NCBI GenBank assembly: GCA_021495925.1
Contig: JAKEKT010000022.1
Coordinates: 124,001 to 188,000 of the forward strand
Reading direction: 5' to 3'
Length of the DNA stretch: 64,000 nt
DNA from: Diplodia intermedia
Taxonomy: Eukaryota; Ascomycota; Dothideomycetes; Botryosphaeriales; Botryosphaeriaceae
Shown: positions 41,826 through 53,721 of the stretch, piece by piece
Numbering within the stretch: position 1 is the stretch's first letter
Layout of the letters: each line of letters opens with the position of its first letter
Notes under the pieces: generated by a model
Databases searched by the model: none
What the model was told of the DNA's origin: nothing
What the model saw: the letters and a program-made list of their open reading frames with translations, nothing else
Translations under genes and position numbers: made by a program

Positions 41826-43164
41826 CTACGACATCGTAAGGACCTTAGGTCTAAAAAGCAGAAGCATGGTCAGTCTATCGATCATGACAAATATACAAGG
41901 GAGCAAAGGACTTACCCAGCAAGGATGTCATCGTCAGTGATACCCTTCTTGCTCGTGATCATCATGTAAGTCTCGCCGATCAGACCCTGCGGGACCTCGC
42001 AGTTGCCGTTCGCCAATGAAGAGAATTGCACGCCGCCACTGGATAAAAGGTCAGAACCTTGGTTCAGAGAGAAGAGTAGGAGAGGGGTAAAACTCACTTG
42101 CTCATGAAAGCACAGAACTGCGCGCCCTCGGGCTGCGCGGGATCCTCGAGCACCAAGCTCTGGCCCGCCTCGGCGCTCGTCGCGCTCCCCAAGTCAATCG
42201 CCGGGAAGGCCTGAACATTGAGGTTAGAGCCATCGGGGCAGCTCGTGATGAACTGCGACGCGAGCGTGAAGACGGCGCGGGGGCCCAAGGCCGTGTCGAA
42301 AGCTGAGGGAACAGGCTCGGCGCCCGAGGCCATGCGGATCAGCGTCTGGTGGCGACCCTCGACGGTAACGATAGACGCGGCGGCGCTGAGAACGGCGGGG
42401 TCGCTGACAAGCGGGGCGGCGCCGAGATAGGCAGACACGCCGACGGCCTCGAGGATGCGTGCGGTGCTCAGCATCGTCTTGGCGTCGGTGAGACCGAACT
42501 CATACTCGCAGGGCGCAACGGGCTGCGTGCCGCCACTGGCGATGGTGGAGAGCAGCGTCGAGACGTGCGTAGCCTCAGTCTCGCCGACCTGCTGCAGCGA
42601 GGCCACGTCGTCTTCGGTGAGGCCCAGGTCCATGAAGTCGGAGGCGGGGAACTTGGCGAAGCCTTGCTTGTAGAACTCGGATTCCAAGTGCTCGGCGGTC
42701 AGGGCGCTGTTTGGAAGTGTTAGAACACATCTCATGGAAGGGATGAAAATGGTTGCCTACAATTGCAGGATATCGATATCGGAGAGCGCGCCGGCGGCGG
42801 CCGCGGTGGTCTCTGCCGCTGCTGCTGCCTCAGTGGCAGAAGCCTCAGCGGCAGCAGCAGGGGTCTCAGCAGCGGCAGGGGTCTCAACGGCGGCGGGAGT
42901 CTCAGCAGCCGCAGGTGTCTCGGCAGCAGCAGCAGCAACGGAATACTCGGCGGCAGGCGTCTCGACGGCGGCCGGCGTAGAAGCAACCTCGGGGGTGGCA
43001 GCAGCGGCAGCCGGATAGCCGCCTTCCTCTCCTCCCGAAAGGCCGCCCTCTGGCAGATACAAGTCGTTGCGGGATGTGAGACCCCAGCTGAAGAGCGGGG
43101 CGGCGTTGGACACGACAGGGCCCAGGACGAAGATGGCCCGCAGGATTTTCCTTAAGCTAGGCAT
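41826..43164 (-). CDS. Secreted ferritin-like domain protein (Rds1-type stress protein)
   Basis: Four exons on the minus strand, 43164-42761, 42706-42098, 42038-41916 and 41850-41826, giving 386 residues. The last exon is only 25 nt and yields the ending ILAGPKVLTMS. The N-terminus is a signal peptide (MPSLRKILRAIFVLGPVVSNA). Residues about 50-125 are an Ala/Glu/Thr/Pro repeat (ETPAAAETPAAVETPAA). The ferritin-like helical domain (PF13668) starts at LTAEHLESEFYKQGF and continues with EATHVSTLLSTI, ARILEAVGVSAYLG and EGRHQTLIRM, matching the Glu/His pattern of the family. Schizosaccharomyces Rds1 is a nutritional-stress protein; Cat5/Rds1-like proteins in filamentous fungi are often sporulation- or stress-linked. 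Metal binding is not certain. It may be wall-associated through the repeat stalk. Confidence 0.82.
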
Positions 43165-44397
43165 GGCTGGGGATATTAAATGGTGCTGTAGATTCCAAGG
43201 TGGTGGCGTGTGGATCGCTGTCAAAGCGCAACGGTATGGTGAAGTAGAAGTGAAGGAATGGTAGTCCGACCAGGGACGTTGAAAGAATGGATGCGGAAAG
43301 AAAGGAACGTCAAGCACCTGTGCCGCAAAAAGAAGTATTAGGCTGCGCAGCAGGAATGGAGCCTCAGGAAGGAAAGAGGGAGAAGCGAATATAAGAAGCG
43401 GGAGAGGGTATTAAGGGGACCGCTGTGCCTGACCTGCCAAGCAACGAGGACTGGGTCTTGGACGGGCGGCTTGAGACTTATACCGGGCGCGGGCGAGGGT
43501 GAGACGGGGCTGGGCGGATGCAGAGGCTTCCGCGCAGAGGCATCCAATCTCGTCGAGGCGACAAGCTTTTCAGGCGCGGGAAGGCTATCTGCATCGGCTG
43601 CAGGAGCGGTGCCATCGCTGGCTCCGCGACGCGGCGGGTGGGGAGCGGGGGCGGTGGTTGGCGGGCGGTGGTGTTGGGCGTGTCATGCCGGGGCTTCTGC
43701 GACGCGAGGGCCAATCGCTGAAACCTCTCGAGCTCCATCGCCTACGGAACTTGCGCAAGCCGCCCGTCCAATGCATTGACCCCCCCACGACTGGAAGCCT
43801 GCCTTCCGAGACTTGCCTAGATGGGCGCGCCAGGCCCCGCGATACACTCCACGCCGCAGGGCCAAGGCGCCCCGCAAATAGCTTGGCCGTCTTTAACTCC
43901 GCGACACATGGCTAAGATTAAGGTTAACCGCCGCCCGCGACGCCCGCTGCCCCTGCTTTTGTGGACCGCTCCGCACGACGCCAGCTTGGAACGCAAGATC
44001 CTCTAACCATTATCGCTGCTCGACTACTTATTTGCGCCTAAAGCTCAACTCATTAACAGCATACGCCCCGATGCAGACTTCTGCCCTCGCTGTCCTCTAC
44101 CACTCCCGCAAAAACGCTCTCTTTTTCTTCCATTACGCAATCTGTTCATCCCTTCGCAAGTTGCGCGCTTTTCCGCCATAACCATGTCGTCCGTGTGAAT
44201 AAAGCTTGCACAGCCCGTCCTCCCCCGCCGCCTTTGCCTAAGGAATGGACGATTGGTCTGCACAGGCTATGTACAGCATGGAAGAATGTGTACAAAGCAA
44301 AGCGAGGACAATCCGAACGCCCGCTCCACCTGTTATCCCGACTAATGCGTCTTCACTTCTGAATCGGCATCGGGCCGGCCTCTGTCCGTCGTGCCAC
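43165..44397. other. Intergenic region, ferritin-like promoter and SSD1 3' flank
   Basis: About 1.2 kb between two minus-strand genes. The part at 43450-43900 is GC-rich with overlapping chance frames. No gene or clear element is recognised. Confidence 0.45.
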
Positions 44398-47300
44398 CTA
44401 GAGAGCGTACGGGTTAAGAGACCTGATGGTCAGGCATCTACCAATCTTGTTAGCTTCATCGCCCTCACTGCCGGATGAGGCGCTACTTACGGAGGACTCT
44501 TGGTAAGATCCGTCTTCAGGATGACTGGCACGCGAGTCATCTCCTTGACGTCCTGGATGTAGTCGCCGCTCTCCTCGCGGAGAGTGAACAGCTTAAGGTA
44601 CTTCTCCTTGTTGCTCAGCTTGGCCTCGACGCCCTCGCTGGCGCTCTGCGAAATCTTCGGGTCCGACTTGGTGCGGTGAGGAGCATGGTCAGATGCCATC
44701 AGCCCCGTCCTTGTCGGCGACGGAGGCATGCTCTGCGTCGGGCGGTCCGCGCCCGTCTGGTTGAGCGAGACACCAGAAGTCATGTCGGCCAGGTCCGAGA
44801 CCGCATCATCGTCATCGTCAAAGAGTGCGTCGACATCGTCAGCCGACATGGTGTTGGTGTCCATGTTACGGCGCTGGGCCTCCTCCTTCTCCTTGGCCGC
44901 CTGTCTGGCCGCCTCGGCTTCGCGCGCCGCGACGACTGCATTGTTCCCGCGCACCGAACCGTGCTTGGGACGCTCATCCTCCGGAACGAAAGTCGACGAA
45001 GGAACACCCTTCTCCCAGTAGAGCTCGAGCACGCGCTTGTTCTTGTCGAACTCGGCCTTCTTCAAGGGCAGCTGGTCGCAGTGCACACGCTTCTCAAAGC
45101 CATACTCGGGAATGAGAACATCGAACGCCGACTCGTAGACGCAGAGCACGATACCCTCGGAGATGAGGTCGCCACCCGCCTCCTGGCGCTTCTTGTCCAT
45201 CTTGCGGCAGGACTCGATGTGGACGCTCTGTTCCTGGGCATTGTGCGCCGAATCCTTCTTCGTGTTGCACATCTCCGTAGTCTTGTTTAGGGACTCAATG
45301 TCCTCGGTGAACTCGATGGCACCGTTGGAGAGCGCAGCCTCGAGCTGGCGGTGCACAATGATGTCCGCATACCGGCGGGACGGGTTGGTGAAGTGCGTGT
45401 ACATGGGCAGGTTGAGGGCGTAGTGAGACCACAGGTCCTCGGTCTGCTTGCCAGCGACAAAGTACTTGGCACGCTGCATCGTCTTGACAAGGAGAGTCTC
45501 CATGCCCTGGCGGACGACCTGGTCTTCGACCTGGAACAGACTGCTCTGCAGGGTGCCGCTGCTGGTCGGGTCGAACTCATAACCGATGGCCGACATTCTA
45601 TCAGCGAAAGTCTGCAGGCGACGAGGGTTCGGGCCGGCATGGCGGCGGAGAAGAGCCTTCTCGCCGAGGTTGGCGTGAATCAGCTGTGCCACAGCGGCGT
45701 TAGCCTTGTGGCTGATCTCCTCCATGAGTTCATGGGACGGAGAGCTGCTGAAGATGTTCTCCTCAACGGGGACATTCTCATCATCCAGCTGGTAGAGCAG
45801 GCGAAGCGGCGGGATGTTCGTGGTGCGGTTGCCGTAGCGAGCCTCGCGGAACTTCTGCGCGATGGAGTGGAGGTTCTGAATGTCCTTCTCCTTATCCTCG
45901 CCAAGCTCAGACGAGCTGCGGCCGCCGATGATAGCGTCAACCTGCTCATAAGAGAGCTTGCCGGAGCTCTTGATCACACCCTTGCCGATGTAGGTGTCAT
46001 CCTCGAACACATTGCCAGTGTTCGGATCGACCTTGAAGACAACACTGATAGTGTAACGCTCCTCACCTGGGCTCAAGCAAAGGATATCAGAGCCAAGCCT
46101 TGCAGGCAGCATGTTAACGGTGCGGTCCATAAGGTAAACAGCGGTTCCGCGCTTCTTGGCTTCACGGTCAACAAGAGAGTTGGCCTTGACGAAGTGGGCG
46201 ACATCAGCAACGTGAATACCAATCTCCGTGTTGCCATCTTCGAGAGTCTTGAAGTGAATGGCATCATCCAGCTCCTTGCTGCCGTTGGGATCGATGGTAA
46301 AGGTTTGTTCAGCGCGGAAGTCGCGGCGTGTCTCAAGGGCTTCTTCGCCGTCATTGGCGACAGACCAATCTTCAAACCCGACGTTACGAAGAACGGCATC
46401 AGAGAAGTCATCCGGGCCAAAGTTGTTGTCGCGGAGGAGCGCATCAGTCTCAACCTTCAGATCTCCCATCTCGCCGAGCTGCTCAACAAGCGTACCGAAT
46501 GGGTGAAGCGATGTGATGGGCCAACGCTTGATGCAAGCAACAAAGATACGGTTGGCGTAGTCTTGGTGTCTCTCGACGAAATCGCGAGGAGCTTGCTCGG
46601 TGGGAATAGCAATCAGGGGGACACGCTTGTCGGTGGGCTTGAACCAGACAATCTTAGGCTTGTCCTGCTGACGCTCAGGCTGCTGGCGGCCGGAGGCACC
46701 CTCGCGAGCCGCGCGCTCGGCCTCTTGCTTCTCTTTGGTAGCTTGACTGCTGGGACGGAGAAGACCCAGGGTACCAGAGAACATCTGGCCTGCAACGCGC
46801 TCAATGACGGCAACGACATGGCCGGCATAAAGCGGTTTCTGATCGTCGTTGATCTCCTCTTCCTCCATGAGGAGCAGGCTCTGTCCCTCGACCTCGACAT
46901 CGTCGTTCTTCTTCTGGGTCGGGCGTTGCCTCAAACTGCCACGTCTCCGGATGCCGCCTTCGGAACCAGTCTCGGGCTGGGTCGTTGCATCGTTGACGGC
47001 AATGCTGCTACTGCGGTCGGTGTTGTCCTTCCGCTTCTTCTTTTCCTCCTTTTCGCGCTTCTGGCTCCAAACCTCATCAACATCAAGGAGTTCAATCGCA
47101 ACGTAGTCACCCTCGAGGGCACGGTTCCGATCCTTGCTTCCGCAAATGAAGATATCGGCATCAAGATCCTGGGTAGTGACGTAGGCATCACTGCGGTTCT
47201 TCTTGTTGACACGGAGGATACCGGCAACAAGCTGACCATCGCTGAGAAGAGCAGGGAGAGTGGCCTGAGGAAGGTAAGGAGTGAAAAGCGTCTTACGCTG

Positions 47301-48090
47301 CTGCTGCGACTGCTGCTGTTGCATGGACATCTGGGGGGCGTGTTGGCTTCCCTGCAGGCCACCCATACCCTGGCCATTCATTTGTGCGGCCTGAAGAGCC
47401 TGGAGCTGGGCAATTTGGAGAGGGTTGAGGTTCTGGTTGAACATCTGGGGCTGCATCAAGAGCTGGCCCTGAGGCAGCTGGAGGAGCTGGGGCTGGGGGT
47501 TGTACTGGAAGTTACCAATCGAGCTGACAGACTGGCTCATGGAAGCGCGCTGGCGATGGCCAGGCTGGAAAGGAGCGGCGCCGGTGGCTTGGTTAAGGCT
47601 GAAGTTGCCCATATTGCTGTTCTGCTGGTCCTGAACGCCCTGCGGTTGCTGCTGCTGGTTTTGAGGCTGCCTCCAGTTACCCTCAAAGTTCCTGGATGAC
47701 GAGCGGGTGTGACCAGAGCCACGGCGCTGGAAGTCGTTGCTTGCACCGCCATCGGCAGTGGCCTGAGTTGCGGGGAACTGGAAGTTGCCGCCGCCACGAG
47801 GGCCGCCCCGGCCATTGCCAACAGCCATACTCTGGCTGCGACCATGTCCCATAGCACGGCCAGCAGGCTTCGGCGGGGCGTCGCCACTAGCGGGGCTGCC
47901 GGAGCGCTCCGCGCCCGCGCCAGCTGCACCGGGAATGGGGAACTGAAAACCAGAAGTCTTCCTCTTCTGTTCCGCCAACTCGGCGGCCTTCTTGGCCTCG
48001 GGAAGAGCTAACGAGTGACGACGGGTGTGTCCACCACCAACTGAGCCGCGAGCGCCACGGGGGTTGACATTCTCCCGGCTCTGGTTCTGC

Positions 48091-48143
<53 letters not shown>

Positions 48144-48690
48144 GAACTCACTGAACCCGGAGGTACCGGCAGAAGGAGCAGGAGGAGGACCCATTGTCAT
48201 GTTCGGCATCGCAGATTGGTTACGGCGGTGGGGGGCGTTGCCTTGCATGGGCGCGTTCATGGGGACGCCGAGGTGCTGCTGTCCCTGTTGGGGAAACTGG
48301 TAGGCATTCGGCTGCTGCATGTTCTGCATCTGGCCCTGCATCTGGAATTGCTGGCCGGCAAGGTGCTGCTGCGGCGGGATCATGCCCATGTTCACATACT
48401 GCTGATGCGTAGCAGCAATCTGTTGCTGCTGCTGTTGGAGAGCCTCGATCTGTTGGGCGATAGCAAGTTGCTCCACTGTAAGTTGGTGAAAGCCAGGCGG
48501 CGTTAGCCATGTCAAATTAGGGCCGTACAAGGCGTCGGAGTAGCCTGCTACGTAATAATCCTGGTTCGGGCACGGGGGGCAAAGGGTACGTACTCATGAG
48601 GGGCGTCAGCTCAGACGGGCTGCGGCGATGCGCAATGTGCAGGCGGCGACCTGCCGGGCCCATGGGGCCATTGTTTCCCTGAGGATCCAT
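44398..48690 (-). CDS. SSD1: SSD1-type RNA-binding translational repressor (RNase II-like fold)
   Basis: Three exons on the minus strand, 48690-48594, 48475-44491 and 44437-44398, giving 1373 residues. The first join yields ELTPLMMEQLAIAQQIE, the usual SSD1 N-terminus; the last yields LTKSPPCLTIRSLNPYAL. The first 450 residues are Gln/Asn-rich and disordered, with a run of 19 Gln and RRHSLALP and RRNQSA phospho-site-like motifs of the kind used by the Cbk1/Orb6 kinase. Cold-shock-like and RNB domains follow; the RNB core reads FTIDPNGSKELDDAIHF. In active RNase II the catalytic acids are Asp-x5-Asp-x-Asp-Asp; the second is Glu here, consistent with Ssd1 being a pseudonuclease. The role is binding mRNAs for wall proteins in the cytoplasm and controlling polarity and wall integrity. 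A second acceptor inside intron 1 is in phase. Confidence 0.95.
48087..48143 (-). repeat. CAG/CAA trinucleotide repeat encoding 19 glutamines
   Basis: Nineteen consecutive Gln codons, mixed CAG and CAA, in the disordered N-terminus of SSD1. It is likely to vary in length between strains. Confidence 0.85.
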
Positions 48691-50635
48691 CTCGCGCACC
48701 TACGAGGTGTTGATGCACGCTGTGCTCCGCTGAGATGTCAGGCGGGGTCGACTCGGGATGGTCGGTGGTCAGGAGTGGGCAGAAGATCTAGGTCGCGGAC
48801 TGGGCCGTCAGTAGGTCGAGCCGGAGCTAGCGGGAGCAAGCGAAATGGACGGGACTCACAAGCAGCGGTGCTCGCAGCTCTGTTGGGTTGCGAATAAGCA
48901 GCCGATGATGGGCGTGCTGGCAGGCGCGTGCCCGGGATGGAGCTCGGGCAGAGGATGCGTCGGGTAACGCGCTTGGACGGTGACAGAGAGGGATGCCTTC
49001 GTGAGGGTGCCAACAACGGTCGCAAAAACGTCTAAGTGAGCGATGAGGAAGGCGAGTCCGTAAGGATTGGGTTGCAGGCGGGCGAGCTGCCAGTCAGGAG
49101 CGGGCGTGTGGCTTCCGCAGCGGGTCGGCGGGCGAGAAGTCGACCGCAAGGCAGCGAGGAGAGGGTGCTGCGGGGGTTGCAGAGAGTGTGGAGGGAAGGA
49201 GCTGGTGGCGGAAGGAGGGGGATGAAAGGAGGGTGAGGATGGCGAGAAAGGTGCGATGGAAAGCAGCTGTTGAAAGACCGGCTAGGCGAGGCTCCAGGTA
49301 AAGCGGCATCCGCTCACGCACGCTTTCAATCGTCACCCGCGATCGCGCGAGTCAGGGCCAAAGCGTTTCACAGCACGTCCAGCAGCAGTAACAGCAAGTG
49401 TTTGGCGCCGCCACGAGCACGCCGCGCAGGCAAAAAGTGCCCGGGCACGCGCGGCGACGGGCGCTGCTGGTGGGCGCCCCCTCCTGCCAGCTCCGTCCGG
49501 CGGCGGGCTGGCGGGGAGCTGCGCTATCACACAGCTCCATATCTGGACCAAGGCCAGAGCCCGGGGATGCAGCGCCCCAAGCCGCCGCTTGAGCTTTCGG
49601 CCCGCCCATTGGTGTCCATAGGTGTCCTTTGTGCTGGCGCGCCCACCGCAGCAGGGGGCGCTTCGCTGCATGCGGCGCACGCCCTTCGTCAGAGCTAGGA
49701 GCTGGAGCCCGGCCGCTCGGACGCGGGCGGCCACGAGTACGGCCGGAATGACGACACGAAACCGCTGAGTAAGGCGGCCGATCTCCGCGCTGCCGCCTCC
49801 AAAATACCTGCCTCGCGCCCGCTATGCGCTCATCACGAAGGGAAGGCGTCGCATGGAGATTGCATTGCTGCATTGGATTCCGTCAGGCCCGTCGCTGGTG
49901 GCTTATCAGGCCGCACAAGCCACCGGTGACGATATCTAGCCATCGCAGCGCGCATGAGCCGCCGGACAGGACGCTGGGTGGCAGCGGCAGAGGGGAGGCA
50001 CGCCCGCGCACGAACGTACAGGTTGCAAAATTCTGCAGCAACTGCTGTCGCTGTGGAGCACAGGCTGCACGGGAGAAGCTACGGGCAAACGAACAACCAA
50101 CGAGGGGCAATGGCACCGCGGAAGCCGCGCTGCTGCTACGCGGCAGAAACCTTGGGCACCGCAGGAGGAGAAACACGAAGATTACACGGGCCCGAGTAAC
50201 CGCATCTGCCGAGCAGTACCAGAGCTGTCAACGCCTCCCTCCGGCCAGTGCTGCCAGTCCCGCGTGCTCGTGCGTGTGGGACAAAGCAATATTACCGGAT
50301 TCGTGTGCTTATGTAACGCGAAAACAATTTTCGTACACGCCCGCACCCTCGACCATTCGCGTTTCGCGTCAACCACGCCCAGGCACTCCCAGTGCTACCC
50401 TCCGTCGTATCGCACTACCTCCGACCGTCAAAGTTACGCCCGATGGGCCGGCAGCGCTGACCGCATACGCGCAACATCGCGCTCTCACGTTGGCGCGGAA
50501 CACGAACAGCCCAGGCGTCACCGCATGCAAGACGCTACCACCTCACTCGAACTCACTCTGCGCGTCGAAACGCGTCCAATTGCGCCTCCGCCCGCTTCCG
50601 ACATCTAAGAGCGGACCACCGCGCCGTCGCTGCCC
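48691..50635. other. Divergent promoter region between SSD1 and GLE1
   Basis: About 1.94 kb between two divergent start codons, the longest gene-free stretch here. Both genes may have long leaders. Several open frames (for example 49824-50783, plus) are motif-free and lie out of frame with GLE1. No RNA gene is recognised. Confidence 0.5.
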
Positions 50636-52402
50636 ATGGACCCCATGGAGACGCCGACCCAGAATGGCGACTCATCGTCGTCGCAGCAACTATTCGAGGA
50701 AGCCCGACGCAGAGTCGACTCGCAGACCCCGACCCATGACAGCCCGTCGCGTCAGCTGCTCATGGAGTTCAGCCGCATGCTGATTGACTCCGACCGCAAA
50801 TTTCACAACGAGCTCGATCGCGCCTCGGCCGAACAGGAGAAGAAGCATCTCGAGGCCTTAGCCGCCGCAGCAGTTGAGCATGAGCGTGTAAGACAGAGCG
50901 CCGAGCGCGTTGCCGAGAAATTTCGCCTCCAAGTAGAGCAGGAGAGAAGGAGAAGGGAGGAGTACGAACACCGAGAGTTGGACCGGATACGCCAGGAAAA
51001 TACTCGCATTGAGGCTGAGAGACGGCAACGCCAACTCGACGAGGTCAAGAGGAAGGAAGAGGAGCAGCGGAGAGCGGCGGAGGAAGCGAAAGCTCTTGAG
51101 GCAGCCGAGGAGCGTCTCCGGAGGCAGAAAGCTCAGGAGGAAGCAGATGCAGCAAAGAGAAAGGCTGAACAGGTGGAGCGGGAACGGAAACAAAGGGAGG
51201 AGTCGGCTGCCGCTGAAGCTGCGGCGAAGGCCAAGGCACAACAAGTTGCTCAAGCACAAGCACAACAAGCACCAGCTCCCGCTGTGCCGAATGGTGCAGC
51301 ATCAATAACGGCAGCACCGATAACGGCAGCACCTCCAGCACCTTCATCGGCGGTTTCTAACTCACCATTGGTGTCCTCACCACAAGAACATGAGGTGGTT
51401 CACAAAGAGTACCTCAATATCCACCAGCAGCTGAAGACCTTCCGGAAAAATTTCCAGAACGAAACGAAGAACAATTCCGCCCTGAAGAAAATTGCGGGTG
51501 ACCTTCGTCGTCAGATACGCATGAGGATGGGACAACTTACTCTCAATCCCAAGGAAAACAGGGATGTGGTAAGCTTCGAAGGCAATTATCGTTATCGAAA
51601 TCGGGATAATGACTGACTGAACACCCTCCTTTAGCTTCAACACCTTCGCGCATGCTTCACCGCAGCCGTCAATACGCCCTGCTTTACGGTTGATGTCAAG
51701 CAATTCCTCGCTTCAGCCACACAAGCCGAGCTACCACCCGGCCCTTGCGAAGTCCCCGCACTCCTAATCTTTCTTTTCAATCACTTTGCGAAAGCCATCG
51801 TCAACCAGCTCGTAAGCGAAGCAGGCGTCAACATCAAGGCCGCCGACCCCATCGGCATCATAGCGGTCTCGATTCTCGGCTTTCCCCAGTATTGCATCAA
51901 CCAAAAGGTCCCCCTCACCGACATCCTGCTAGCGAAGTACCACAAGTGCTGCGGCGTGCTGTTCGGCATGTACGGACCGGAGGGCACCGAACGAGGCCGC
52001 CAACGGCTCGGATGGAGGCGCATCGGCACTCAGTGGTGCTCGGGCCAGGACCATCTCGAGCGCATGACTGGCCTGGGCGCCGGATGGGCCAGTCTGGCAC
52101 TGCGGAAGATCAAGGTCGGCAGCGCGCTCGTGCACCCGTTGCCCAACGCGCACTACTGGCGGGCCTTCTCGCGTATCGTCAATACCCCGACGCACGAGGC
52201 AACGGCCACGCATTATATGGTGCTCAAGGCCATGGTCGAGGGCGACTCGCTCGACCGTTTCGTCCAGTGCTACGGCCAGGCCGCTCTCGCCGCGCTGCGC
52301 AAGGGCCTCATCGAGTTCCCTCGAGGTCACGACTCCGTGGCTGCGAAGTCGATGTTGGGCCTGGTCGAAAATTTCCAGAAAGAGAAGAGAATCACACTAT
52401 AG
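50636..52402 (+). CDS. GLE1: GLE1 mRNA export factor
   Basis: Two exons, 50636-51568 and 51635-52402, giving 566 residues. Residues about 60-200 form a very long Glu/Lys/Arg coiled coil (EQERRRREEYEHRELDRIR, EEEQRRAAEEA), followed by an Ala/Gln/Pro linker. The C-terminal GLE1 domain begins near KEYLNIHQQLKTFRKNF and contains IRMRMGQLT, FLFNHFAKAIVNQL, PIGIIAVSILGF, RMTGLGAGWASLALRK and NAHYWRAFSRI. Gle1, with InsP6, activates the DEAD-box protein Dbp5 at the cytoplasmic face of the nuclear pore to release mRNA export proteins, and acts in translation. The first ATG of the frame is used (CCCATGGAC); a second ATG three codons on is possible. The terminal stretch after KEKRIT is short. Confidence 0.93.
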
Positions 52403-52971
52403 ATTCTCATGTCACGATATCCAAGGGGGACACTCAGGAAACCGGAATGAAACCCGAAAGTTCGGGGCTGGGAGTCTTGTATTTGGACTTTTCGGAGGAA
52501 GGCATGGTTTGGGCGTTTTTGGAGGCATTCTGCATCGTCGCGTTAGGGACAATACCAGCAGCAACCAGCGAGGGGAGGCAACAGGCCAGCTCCTTGCAAA
52601 GTCGAATGCCGCGCCACAAGAGCGGGGCTCAAAAAATACCACATTAACGGCATGGCGGACATCGGTGCCGTGTTAGAGCATGCTCGCATGTGCAATCAGC
52701 TCGTCTTGTTAGAGGTGCAAACGTAGAAGACTGACGTCTAGTCAGCATATAAATGGATGAGATCTTGATTGCTGGGAGAAGCCCTTGAAACCTTGCTACC
52801 AAAGACACTTTTCCAATCGCTTCAGTTGTTCCTGAACATACGCCAGCCCGTGCTCAACAGGTAGGGAAAACAGAGATAGCTTGACTGCAATCCAACCGGT
52901 GACCGCGACAATGGAAAAAGCAATGTATAATTACTTCCAGTGGTCGCTCACCTGCAGCGGCCTTTTCTCCT
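52403..52971. other. Intergenic region between convergent GLE1 and small membrane protein gene
   Basis: About 0.57 kb of 3' flanks. A frame overlapping the GLE1 end is motif-free. Nothing else is seen. Confidence 0.45.
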
Positions 52972-53721
52972 TTACCTCGATTTCCTTCCCTTCCTCTTGT
53001 CCGCCTCGTTGTTCTTGAACGGCCACCCGCTCGTCCGCTTGTCCGCGCCCGTTTTGCGGCTGATGCGGCCGTCGCTGCTGGCGAACAGAATGCACCACAT
53101 ACCCACGATGGCCAGTGAGGTGCTGCCAGCGACGCCGAGGGCGAATGAGGTCACGTTCGTCTCGGTCCACATCGTATACATGTAGAAGGCGGCGGCGGCG
53201 TGGTACAGCGTGGTCAGCGTAAGCGTCGGCAGCGCGTACGGCGCCTTCGGGTCGTTCGGGTCGGTTGATGTGCCACCTGCGGCTGAGAGAAGGAAAAAGT
53301 GACGTCAGCATGCGCAGGATCGCGAAACAATGAGGCATCGTAACGCAAGGGACAGCAGGGCACTTACCGCCGCTCAGGCGCGAGGACAGTGGCACGGAGC
53401 CGGTGAGTAGAACGGTCATGATCCCCAGGGTGATGAGCGAGAAGCCGAGGGAGCGCGAGAAGTAGACCTCGAGGGCTGGAGGCGCGGGGTTGTCAGTAAT
53501 GTTTCTCTGTGCGTGGTGCCGTGCGCATTGGAGGAGGGGTCTCACTCGTCGCCTCGCGGACCTGCGGAGAGAGCAGGGCTGCGATCATGGTGGGTGACAG
53601 GATCATTGGCGCGGCCTGAAGGGTCATCCACCCAGCTGTGCCAAACGTGTAGGCGTAGAAGACCTGGATTGTGTTCAGCATGGAGTCGGCGGGTACCAAA
53701 CAAAGCTCCACTTACATCCAT
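52972..53721 (-). CDS. Small four-helix membrane protein of unknown function (fungal conserved)
   Basis: Four exons on the minus strand, 53721-53716, 53663-53546, 53475-53368 and 53282-52972, giving 180 residues. The proposed first exon is only ATGGAT, followed by a perfect GTAAGT donor; the product then starts MDVFYAYTFGTAGWMTLQ. The alternative is an ATG inside that intron, giving MLNTIQVFYAYT. Hydrophobic helices are at about residues 4-25 (with PMILSPTMIAALLS after), 50-68 (SLGFSLITLGIMTVLLTG), 92-110 (TLYHAAAAFYMYTMW) and 115-137 (VAGSTSLAIVGMWCILFAS). The tail GRISRKTGADKRTSGWPFKN is basic. I believe similar proteins are widespread in filamentous ascomycetes, but I know no function. Location is probably an internal membrane. 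Confidence 0.72.

Noticed and set aside
45351..47699. 782-codon plus-strand frame opposite SSD1
   Set aside because: Leu/Val-rich mirror of a biased coding strand. No domain recognised, and SSD1 is conserved on the other strand.
49824..50783. 319-codon frame upstream of GLE1
   Set aside because: Out of frame with GLE1, overlaps its start, no motif, chance composition.
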